From Dyella sp. A6 (GTDB taxonomy: Bacteria; Pseudomonadota; Gammaproteobacteria; Xanthomonadales; Rhodanobacteraceae), in the NCBI RefSeq assembly GCF_036320485.1, contig NZ_CP132911.1, forward strand, positions 2,108,001 through 2,172,000: DNA of 64,000 nucleotides, in the 5' to 3' direction. Positions 57,341 through 64,000 of this stretch are shown one piece after another (the stretch's first letter is position 1; each line of letters begins with the position of its first letter). The notes under the pieces were generated by a model that did no database searches, had not been told where the DNA came from, and was given only the letters and a program-made list of their open reading frames with translations. The position numbers and the translations under genes are program-made.

Positions 57341-59374
57341 TTATTGCCCGATCAGCCAGTACCCGCCAAGCAGCAGGATCAGGCCGACAATCATCGCGAA
57401 GGCGTAGTGATAGAGGTAACCGGTCTGCAGTCGACGCACGCCGGCGGAGATACGACGGACCAGGCCAGCCGAGCCGTTGACCATCGCACCGTCGACCACG
57501 GCAGCATCACCGGCCTTCCAGAACAGGCGACCCAGCTTGACGCCGCCCTTGGCGAACACCGCGAAATAGACGTCGTCGACCCAGTACTTGCGGTCCAGCA
57601 CGGTCCACAACGGCTTCAGCGCGTTCTTGATCTTGCCGGCCATCGCCGGATTGAACAGGTAGATGTAGGTCTGGATCACGAAGGCCAGCAACACCAGCCC
57701 GAACGGACCGATCGGGTTGAGGCCCTTCAGTGCCATGTCGAGCGCGCCGTGGAACTCGCCAGCCATCTCGCCCAGCACGTTGTGTGCCGGCGCCACATGG
57801 ATGGCCGAACCGAACCAGTTGCCGAACAGCAGCGGCTTGACCGCGAAGAAGCCCACCAGCAGCGAGGGGATCGCCAGCAGCACCAGCGGCAACGTCACCA
57901 CCCACGGCGATTCCTTGGGCGGATGCGCCAGCACGCCAGGCTCATGATGGCCGTGGTCGTCGTGATCGTCATGACCGTGATGGCCATGCTGCTCGACCAC
58001 CTTGAAGCGCTCCTTGCCGTGGAAGGTCAGGTACATCTGGCGGAAGGTGTACAGGCCGGTGACGAAAGCACCGAAAAGAACGCAGAGGTAGGCGTAATGC
58101 GAACCCCAGCGATGCGAATCGCCGACCGCCTCGATGATCGCGTCCTTCGAGTAGAAGCCCGAGAAGAACGGCACGCCGCACAGCGCCAGCGAACCGATCC
58201 ACATGGTGATCCAGGTGATCGGCATGTACTTGCGCAGGCCGCCCATGTGGCGCATGTCCTGCTCATGATGCATCGCGATGATCACCGAGCCGGCACCCAG
58301 GAACAGCAGCGCCTTGAAGAACGCGTGGGTCATCAGGTGGAACACTGCGCCGGCATAGGCCGAGGCGCCCAGTGCCGCGGTCATGTAGCCCAGCTGCGAC
58401 AGCGTGGAGTACGCCACCACACGCTTGATGTCGTTCTGCACGATGCCGATCAGGCCGGTGAAAAAGGCACCGGTGGCGCCGATCACCATCACGAAGCTGA
58501 GCGCACCCGGCGACAGCTCGAAGATCGGCGACATGCGCGCCACCATGAAGATGCCCGCGGTCACCATGGTCGCCGCGTGGATCAGCGCCGAGATCGGGGT
58601 CGGGCCTTCCATCGAGTCGGGCAGCCACACATGCAGCGGCACCTGCGCCGACTTGCCCATCGCGCCGATGAACAGCAGCACGCAGATCACCGTGGCCGCA
58701 TCCCAGTGGGTGTGCTGGGTCAGCGCCAGGGTCTTGCCGACCAGGGTCGGCGCGGCGGCGAACGCGGTGGCGTAGTCCAGCGTGTTCAGGAAGTACAGCA
58801 CCGCGGCGATGCCCAGCAGGAAGCCGAAGTCGCCCACGCGGTTGACCAGGAACGCCTTGAGGTTGGCGAAGATCGCGGTCGGCTTCTTGTACCAGAAGCC
58901 GATCAGCAGATAGGACACCAGGCCCACCGCTTCCCAGCCGAAGAACAGCTGCAGGAAGTTGTTGCTCATCACGAGCATCAACATCGAGAAGGTGAACAGC
59001 GAGATGTAGCTGAAGAAGCGCTGGTAGCCCGGATCGTCCGCCATGTAGCCGATGGTGTAGACGTGCACCAGCAGCGAGACGAAGGTCACCACCACCATCA
59101 TCATGGCGGTCAGGCGGTCGATCATGAAGCCGACGCTGGCGTTCAGGTGACCGATCTGGAACCAGGTGTACAGATCGTGGTTGTAGGCCGGCGCACCGGC
59201 GAAACCGATCTGGTACAGCACGTAGAACGACAGGCTGCAGGAAACCAGCAGGCCGAGGATCGTCACGCTGTGCGCACCGATGCGGCCGATCTGCTTGCCG
59301 AGGAAGCCCGCCAGCAAGCATCCGACCAGCGGGGCCAGCGCGATGATCAGCAGGATTGAAGTGGAAAGCGGCAT
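57341..59374 (-). CDS. nuoL: NADH-quinone oxidoreductase subunit L
   Basis: 677 residues, the largest membrane subunit, with about 16 helices and the long C-terminal lateral helix along the membrane arm. Landmarks: FFGWEAVGLVSYLLIGFWY, KSAQVPLHVWLPDSMEGPTP, YSTLSQLGYM and HAFFKALLFLGAGSV. A His/Asp-rich cytoplasmic or periplasmic loop (QHGHHGHDDHDDHGHHEPG, about 468-486) is unusual in composition and may bind metal or simply vary between species. nuoK precedes it by 4 bp. Confidence 0.97.
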   Translation of the reverse strand: MPLSTSILLIIALAPLVGCLLAGFLGKQIGRIGAHSVTILGLLVSCSLSFYVLYQIGFAGAPAYNHDLYTWFQIGHLNASVGFMIDRLTAMMMVVVTFVSLLVHVYTIGYMADDPGYQRFFSYISLFTFSMLMLVMSNNFLQLFFGWEAVGLVSYLLIGFWYKKPTAIFANLKAFLVNRVGDFGFLLGIAAVLYFLNTLDYATAFAAAPTLVGKTLALTQHTHWDAATVICVLLFIGAMGKSAQVPLHVWLPDSMEGPTPISALIHAATMVTAGIFMVARMSPIFELSPGALSFVMVIGATGAFFTGLIGIVQNDIKRVVAYSTLSQLGYMTAALGASAYAGAVFHLMTHAFFKALLFLGAGSVIIAMHHEQDMRHMGGLRKYMPITWITMWIGSLALCGVPFFSGFYSKDAIIEAVGDSHRWGSHYAYLCVLFGAFVTGLYTFRQMYLTFHGKERFKVVEQHGHHGHDDHDDHGHHEPGVLAHPPKESPWVVTLPLVLLAIPSLLVGFFAVKPLLFGNWFGSAIHVAPAHNVLGEMAGEFHGALDMALKGLNPIGPFGLVLLAFVIQTYIYLFNPAMAGKIKNALKPLWTVLDRKYWVDDVYFAVFAKGGVKLGRLFWKAGDAAVVDGAMVNGSAGLVRRISAGVRRLQTGYLYHYAFAMIVGLILLLGGYWLIGQ

Positions 59375-59378
59375 CGGA

Positions 59379-59684
59379 TCAACCCTTCATGCTGTCGATT
59401 TCGGCGACATTGACCGTGCTGCGGTTGCGGAACAGCAGCACGAGAATCGCCAGGCCAATGGCGGATTCCGCCGCAGCCACGGTGAGGATGAAGAACACGA
59501 ACACCTGCCCCGCCACGTCGTGGTGGAAGCGGGAGAACGCGACGAAGTTGATGTTCACCGCCAGCAGCATCAACTCGATCGCCATCAGCAGCACGATCAC
59601 GTTCTTGCGGTTGATGAACAGGCCGGCCACGGCAATGCAGAAAAGCACCGCGCCGAGCACGATGAAGTGCGAAAGCGTAATCAT
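59379..59684 (-). CDS. nuoK: NADH-quinone oxidoreductase subunit K
   Basis: 101 residues, three transmembrane helices, the usual size. The two conserved membrane glutamates are in [17 protein letters not shown] and [13 protein letters not shown]. The ATG at 59684 overlaps the nuoJ stop by four bases (ATGA coupling), and a longer open frame upstream belongs to another gene. It is essential for proton translocation in the membrane arm. Confidence 0.97.
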   Translation of the reverse strand: MITLSHFIVLGAVLFCIAVAGLFINRKNVIVLLMAIELMLLAVNINFVAFSRFHHDVAGQVFVFFILTVAAAESAIGLAILVLLFRNRSTVNVAEIDSMKG

Positions 59685-60340
59685 GACTTGGACTCCTCGG
59701 CCTGAACCTCGTCCGCCTGCGGCTCGACGGGGCGGACAGCCTGCATCTTCACCACGCGCACACGGTCGCGCGGGTTGACCCGGACCTGCTGGCTCGCGGA
59801 CTGGTGCTTGGCGCCCTTGCGCTGACGCAGGGTCAGGGCCACCGCCACGACCACGCCCACCGTCAGGATCAGCGCGGCGATCTCGAACGGCAGCAGGTAC
59901 TGCGTGTACAGCGCCGTACCGAGCCATGCCGTATTGGACTGCTGGGCCGCCGTAGCGGGATTCACGCCCATCGTCTGCGCATGCATCACGCGCAGGCCGA
60001 TCAGGGCCAGCATCTCCACCAGCATCACCGCGGCGACGATCAGGCCGACCGGCAGGAACTTGACGAAGCCCTCGCGGACTTTCTCCTGGTCGATATCGAG
60101 CATCATCACCACGAACAGGAACAGCACCATCACCGCACCGACGTAGACGACGATCAGCGCAATGGCCAGGAACTCCGCCTCGGCCAGCATCCAGATGCAG
60201 GCCGTGCTGAAGAACGCCAGCACCAGCGAGAGCACCGCATGCACCGAGTTGCGCAGGGTGATCACGCCCAGTGCGGCCGCCACGGTAACCGCGGCAAACG
60301 CGTAGAAACAGACCAGTTGGAACATTTGGAGATTGATCAT
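59681..60340 (-). CDS. nuoJ: NADH-quinone oxidoreductase subunit J
   Basis: 219 residues with five helices; the conserved [20 protein letters not shown] (about 63-82) is the characteristic TM3 segment. A hydrophilic C-terminal tail (about 175-219, rich in Arg, Val and Glu) lies beyond the last helix. It forms part of the complex I membrane arm near the E-channel. It follows nuoI by 13 bp, and its stop overlaps nuoK. Confidence 0.97.
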   Translation of the reverse strand: MINLQMFQLVCFYAFAAVTVAAALGVITLRNSVHAVLSLVLAFFSTACIWMLAEAEFLAIALIVVYVGAVMVLFLFVVMMLDIDQEKVREGFVKFLPVGLIVAAVMLVEMLALIGLRVMHAQTMGVNPATAAQQSNTAWLGTALYTQYLLPFEIAALILTVGVVVAVALTLRQRKGAKHQSASQQVRVNPRDRVRVVKMQAVRPVEPQADEVQAEESKS

Positions 60341-60353
60341 GATGTCCCTGCCC

Positions 60354-60845
60354 TCAGCGATACGCCGCGTCTTGCGCGCGGGCGGCGGCGATGTCGGCCT
60401 CGAAGCGATCGCCGATGGCGAGCAGCTGCGGCTTGGTCACCACGTTCTCGCCACGATGCTCGAAGTGGTATTCGTGGATGCTGGTCTCGACGATCGAGTC
60501 CACCGGGCAGCTTTCCTCGCAGAAGCCGCAGAAAATGCACTTGAACAGGTCAATGTCGTAGCGCGTGGTACGGCGCTGGCCATCGCTCTCGCGTGGCGCG
60601 GAGTCGATGGTGATGGCCAGTGCCGGGCACACCGCCTCGCACAGCTTGCACGCGATGCAGCGCTCCTCGCCGTTGGCGTAACGGCGCAGCGCATGCAGGC
60701 CACGGAAACGGTTCGACTTCGGGATGTGCTCCATCGGGTAGCGCATCGTGTACTTCGGGCTGAACATGTAGCGCATGGTCACGGCCATGCCCTTGAGCAG
60801 TTCGGCCAGCAGCAGGCTGTTGAAATAACTGATTATGCGTTTCAT
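60354..60845 (-). CDS. nuoI: NADH-quinone oxidoreductase subunit I (8-Fe ferredoxin-like)
   Basis: 163 residues from the ATG at 60845. Two 4Fe-4S binding motifs are [12 protein letters not shown] (Cys63, 66, 69, 73) and [12 protein letters not shown] (Cys103, 106, 109, 113), giving clusters N6a and N6b that carry electrons to N2 in the hydrophilic arm. The N-terminal amphipathic helix ([18 protein letters not shown]) anchors it on the membrane. It lies 8 bp after nuoH. All eight ligands are present. Confidence 0.98.
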   Translation of the reverse strand: MKRIISYFNSLLLAELLKGMAVTMRYMFSPKYTMRYPMEHIPKSNRFRGLHALRRYANGEERCIACKLCEAVCPALAITIDSAPRESDGQRRTTRYDIDLFKCIFCGFCEESCPVDSIVETSIHEYHFEHRGENVVTKPQLLAIGDRFEADIAAARAQDAAYR

Positions 60846-60853
60846 CGGATTTC

Positions 60854-61870
60854 TCAGGCCCCCGCGATGCCGTAGAACTTCATGCAGCCGGCCACCAGCA
60901 CCCACACGATGGCGATGGGAATGAACACCTTCCAGCCCAGGCGCATGATCTGGTCATAGCGGTAACGGGGGAACGTGGCGCGGAACCACAGGAACATGAA
61001 GGCGAAAATGAATGCCTTGACGAACAACCAGAGCACGTTGGCATGACCCAGCAAACCCCAGCTCGCCGGGAACGGGCTGAGCCAGCCGCCCAGAAACAGG
61101 ATCGAGGCGAGGAAGCTCACCAGGATCATGTTGGCGTATTCGGCCAGGAAGAACAGCGCGAACGCCGAGCCGGAATACTCCACGTGGAAGCCTGCGACGA
61201 TTTCCGACTCGCCCTCGGCCACGTCGAACGGTGCGCGGTTGGTCTCGGCCACACCGGAGATAAAGTAGATCACGAACACCGGAAGCAACGGCAGCCAGAA
61301 CCAGTCGAACAGGCCCTTGCTGCCCTGCTGCGCGTGCACGATGTCGGTCAGGTTCAGCGAACCGGCCAGCACCAGCACACAGACCAGACACAGGCCCATC
61401 GCCAGTTCGTAGGAGATCACCTGCGCCGCCGAGCGCATCGCGCCCAGCAGTGCGTAGCGCGAGTTCGACGCCCAACCGGCGAGGATGATGCCGTACACGC
61501 CCAGCGAGGTCATCGCCAGCAGGTACAGCAGACCCGCGTTGGCGTTGGACAGCACCAGCTTGTCGGAGAACGGGATCACCGCCCATGCCGCCAGCGCCGG
61601 CACCAGTGCGATCAGCGGCGCGAGGTAGTACAGCACGCGGTTCGCGTTGGTCGGCAGGATGACTTCCTTGACCAGCAGCTTCACCACGTCGGCGAACGCC
61701 TGCAGCAGGCCGAACGGACCGACCTTGTTCGGCCCCATGCGCACGTGCATCCAGCCGAGCACCTTGCGCTCCCACCACACGTACAGCGCCACCGTGATCA
61801 CCAGCGGCAGCACGATGCACAGAATGTGGATGACCGGCCAGATGATCTGGTTGAGTATCTGTTCGCCCAT
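60854..61870 (-). CDS. nuoH: NADH-quinone oxidoreductase subunit H
   Basis: 338 residues from the ATG at 61870; the upstream open frame to 62146 overlaps nuoG and is not real. NuoH is an eight-helix protein lining the quinone site and the start of the E-channel. Landmarks: [30 protein letters not shown] (about 34-63), [32 protein letters not shown] and [17 protein letters not shown]. The start lies 5 bp after nuoG. Confidence 0.98.
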   Translation of the reverse strand: MGEQILNQIIWPVIHILCIVLPLVITVALYVWWERKVLGWMHVRMGPNKVGPFGLLQAFADVVKLLVKEVILPTNANRVLYYLAPLIALVPALAAWAVIPFSDKLVLSNANAGLLYLLAMTSLGVYGIILAGWASNSRYALLGAMRSAAQVISYELAMGLCLVCVLVLAGSLNLTDIVHAQQGSKGLFDWFWLPLLPVFVIYFISGVAETNRAPFDVAEGESEIVAGFHVEYSGSAFALFFLAEYANMILVSFLASILFLGGWLSPFPASWGLLGHANVLWLFVKAFIFAFMFLWFRATFPRYRYDQIMRLGWKVFIPIAIVWVLVAGCMKFYGIAGA

Positions 61871-61875
61871 GGACC

Positions 61876-64000
61876 TTACGCCTTGCTCAGGGTGATGGCT
61901 GCGCCATAGGGCGGCAGCGTGGCAGTGGAGTCCTGCGCGGCTTCGATCCATACCGCGCCATCCGGCACGGCATGATCGGCGACCAGCGGCAGATCGATAC
62001 CGTCGACGCGCACCCGTGCGCCGTCGGCCAGGCCGAGTCGTTCCGCCACGGCAGGATTGACGCGTGCGGCCGGTGCGCGGTTCAGCGGATGCGCATTCAG
62101 CGCGCCGGCACGGCGCAGCACCGCATCGCTGCGGTAGATCGGCCACGTCGCGAGACGGCTCAGGCCGGCGACCGGATGACGTTCGGCAAGCGCGTCGCGG
62201 GTGGCCACTTCGCGCGAAACGATGCCGTCACGCAGGCCCGCCAGGTCATCGAACTCGAAGCCAGGCAACTGCATCGCGCCACCCAGGGCACGCAGCACCT
62301 TCCAGCCCGGACGCGCCATGCCAGGCGCCTTCGCGCCCGCCTGGACGCTCTGCGCCAGACCATCGACATTGACCAGGGTGCCTTCCATCTCGGGCAGCAG
62401 CGCGATCGGCAGGATCACATCGGCCACCTCGCGCAGCGAGGGGCTGGCGAAGGCGCTGAAGGCCACCACCTGCTGTGCCTGCGACAGTGCCTTGAGCACC
62501 TGCGCGCCGTCGGCGAAATCGTGCGGCGGCTCCACACCGTAAAGCAGGTAGCTCTTGCGCGGCTGGGCCAGCATCGCCTGCGCGTCCAGCCCGCCATTGC
62601 CCGGCACCACGCCGAGCTGGGCCAGACCCAGCGCGTTGGCGCCGACCGGCAGCTCGTTGTAGGCCGCGCCGGTCGCCTGGGCGATGAAGCGCGCGATCGC
62701 ACGCAGCCACGAAGCCTGCGGATGGGTCGAGGCAGCCTCGCCGAGGATCACCACGGCCTTGCCGGACTTGAGCGCGGCCACCGTCGCGTGGTCGCCCGCG
62801 TCACTGGACACGTTGCCGATCGCCGCGGCGAGTGCCGCCGGCGCGGCAGCACCTTCGGCCACTGCGGCCTTGGCTACGGCCAGCAAGGCATCGACCATGC
62901 CCTGCGGCGGCACGATCTCGGCGCCAGCAAGCTTGTAGTTGAAACCGAAGTCGGCAGGATTGACCGCGTAGACCTTGGCGCCCTTCTTGCTCGCCTGGTG
63001 CAGGCGATGGTTGAGCAGCGGCATCTCGCGGCGCAGGTCGGAGCCGACCAGCAGCGCGGCCTTGACCTGGTCGACCTCGGCCACCGGCAGGCCGAAGCGG
63101 CTGGCCACGGCGTTGTCGGCGAAGTCGAGCTGGCGCAGGCGGTGGTCGACGTGGGCACTGCCCAGGCCGCGCGCCAGGCGCATCAGCAGGTCGGCTTCCT
63201 CATTGGTCGTGGCGGGGTTCACCAGCACGCCCAGTTCGCTGCCCGGCGCGGCCTTCAGCGCCTCGGCGGCCATGCCCAGCGCATCTTCCCAGGTGGTGGG
63301 CTGCCACTGGCCATTGCGCTTCACTTCGGGCGAGCCGATACGGTCGGCCGCGTACATGCCCTGGTAGCTGTAACGATCGCGGTCCGACAACCAGCACTCG
63401 TTGACCGACTCGTTGTCACGCGGCACGGTGCGCAGCACTTCGCCTCGGCGCGTGTGCAGCCACAGGTTGGAACACAGCGCGTCGTGATAGGCGATCGACG
63501 GCTTGGCGACCAGTTCCCAGGCACGTGCCTTGAACTGGAACGGCTTGTTGGTCAGCGCACCGACCGGGCAGACGTCGATGATGTTGCCCGACAGCTCGGT
63601 CTCGACGGTCTTGCCGATGTAGGTGCCGATCTGCAGGTTCTCGCCGCGGCTCATACCGCCCAGCTCGTAGGTGCCGGCGATTTCGCTGGTGAAGCGCACG
63701 CAGCGTGTGCACTGGATGCAGCGGGTCATCTCGGTGGCGACCAGCGAGCCCAGGTTCTCGTCGGCGATCACGCGCTTGCGCTCGGTGTAGCGCGACACGC
63801 TGCGACCGTAGCCCAGTGCCACATCCTGCAGTTCGCATTCGCCGCCCTGATCGCAGATCGGGCAGTCCAGCGGATGGTTGATCAGAAGGAATTCCATCAC
63901 GTCCTTCTGGAACTTCAGCGCCTTGTCCGAACGCGTGGTGACCTTCATGCCCTCGCCCACCGGCGTGGCACATGCCGGCTGCGGCTTCGGCATCGGCCGA
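61876..64000 (-). CDS. nuoG: NADH-quinone oxidoreductase subunit G (5' end outside window)
   Basis: About 708 residues are visible; the coding sequence runs past base 64000, so the N-terminal part with the 2Fe-2S ligands lies outside and the methionine at 63993 is not the start. Visible clusters: [14 protein letters not shown] (His/Cys-type 4Fe-4S, N5) and [10 protein letters not shown] with a later CPVGALT (4Fe-4S, N4). The C-terminal molybdopterin-oxidoreductase-like domain follows without bound cofactor, with large Ala-rich stretches. It is the electron-chain subunit of the peripheral arm. nuoH starts 5 bp downstream. Confidence 0.96.
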   Translation of the reverse strand, partial: RPMPKPQPACATPVGEGMKVTTRSDKALKFQKDVMEFLLINHPLDCPICDQGGECELQDVALGYGRSVSRYTERKRVIADENLGSLVATEMTRCIQCTRCVRFTSEIAGTYELGGMSRGENLQIGTYIGKTVETELSGNIIDVCPVGALTNKPFQFKARAWELVAKPSIAYHDALCSNLWLHTRRGEVLRTVPRDNESVNECWLSDRDRYSYQGMYAADRIGSPEVKRNGQWQPTTWEDALGMAAEALKAAPGSELGVLVNPATTNEEADLLMRLARGLGSAHVDHRLRQLDFADNAVASRFGLPVAEVDQVKAALLVGSDLRREMPLLNHRLHQASKKGAKVYAVNPADFGFNYKLAGAEIVPPQGMVDALLAVAKAAVAEGAAAPAALAAAIGNVSSDAGDHATVAALKSGKAVVILGEAASTHPQASWLRAIARFIAQATGAAYNELPVGANALGLAQLGVVPGNGGLDAQAMLAQPRKSYLLYGVEPPHDFADGAQVLKALSQAQQVVAFSAFASPSLREVADVILPIALLPEMEGTLVNVDGLAQSVQAGAKAPGMARPGWKVLRALGGAMQLPGFEFDDLAGLRDGIVSREVATRDALAERHPVAGLSRLATWPIYRSDAVLRRAGALNAHPLNRAPAARVNPAVAERLGLADGARVRVDGIDLPLVADHAVPDGAVWIEAAQDSTATLPPYGAAITLSKA

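Noticed and set aside
57314..59359. 681-codon plus-strand frame, rich in His, Gln and Arg
   Set aside because: It lies antisense to nuoL, and similar frames lie antisense to nuoM and nuoN. The His/Gln-rich composition is a shadow of membrane-protein codons.
60854..62146. Longer nuoH starting at 62146
   Set aside because: The extension overlaps nuoG coding sequence and is unlike any NuoH N-terminus; ATG 61870 gives the conserved start.

Overview
The window is a GC-rich, gene-dense chromosomal segment from a gammaproteobacterium, most likely Xanthomonadales and probably Rhodanobacteraceae (Rhodanobacter/Dyella-like). This rests on the order nuo–tRNA-fMet–rimP–nusA–infB–rbfA–truB–rpsO–pnp, the mtnA/gyrA neighbourhood, a class III PHA synthase pair (phaC/phaE) and a YtrA-type GntR/ABC operon. 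The lineage is inferred from gene content and was not tested by phylogeny. I see no prophage, insertion sequence, CRISPR array or clear foreign island. Long open frames antisense to real genes are common because of the base composition and were not annotated. Layout: 1–3.8 kb holds the 3' end of xseA, then a stand-alone acetolactate-synthase-like ThDP enzyme coupled to an aldehyde dehydrogenase. 3.9–17.2 kb is mixed accessory and envelope content: YdcF-type membrane protein, two VOC proteins, a DUF3761-like secreted protein, a secreted esterase and a serine hydrolase, an RNase Sa-type ribonuclease with its barstar and an S4 protein, a lipoprotein MsrA, a Kch-type K+ channel, a penicillin-acylase-family Ntn hydrolase, a GST and a small exported beta-sandwich protein. 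17.7–21.7 kb is a YtrA-family operon (membrane protein, GntR regulator, ABC ATPase, ABC permease, two paralogous lipoproteins) with a palindromic operator over its promoter. 21.8–27.3 kb carries fumC and purB (divergent), a TauE/SafE permease, the ribosomal oxygenase RoxA and a coupled unknown protein. 27.4–33.1 kb is the 2-oxoglutarate dehydrogenase operon sucA-sucB-lpd. 33.2–38.0 kb has a LOG-family protein, AcuI, a PilH-like response regulator, the chaperones CbpA and Hsp20 (the latter with a heat-shock-like promoter), a secreted unknown and a peroxiredoxin. 38.1–44.7 kb, all minus strand, is phaE-phaC-pspC-mtnA-gtrA followed by gyrA. 44.8–54.3 kb is the transcription/translation super-operon read leftwards from tRNA-fMet to pnp. 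54.4–64.0 kb is complex I, nuoG (cut by the window edge) through nuoN. Functionally the window combines central carbon and energy metabolism (TCA enzymes, OGDH, complex I, PHA storage), gene-expression machinery and envelope/stress functions. The items most worth follow-up are a perfect 48-bp palindrome in the rpsO leader, tandem terminator-like hairpins and an unusual U1·U72 initiator tRNA ahead of rimP-nusA-infB, the secreted RNase/barstar/S4 operon, the YtrA operon with its operator and paralogous lipoproteins, and a lipoprotein MsrA that has only its catalytic cysteine.
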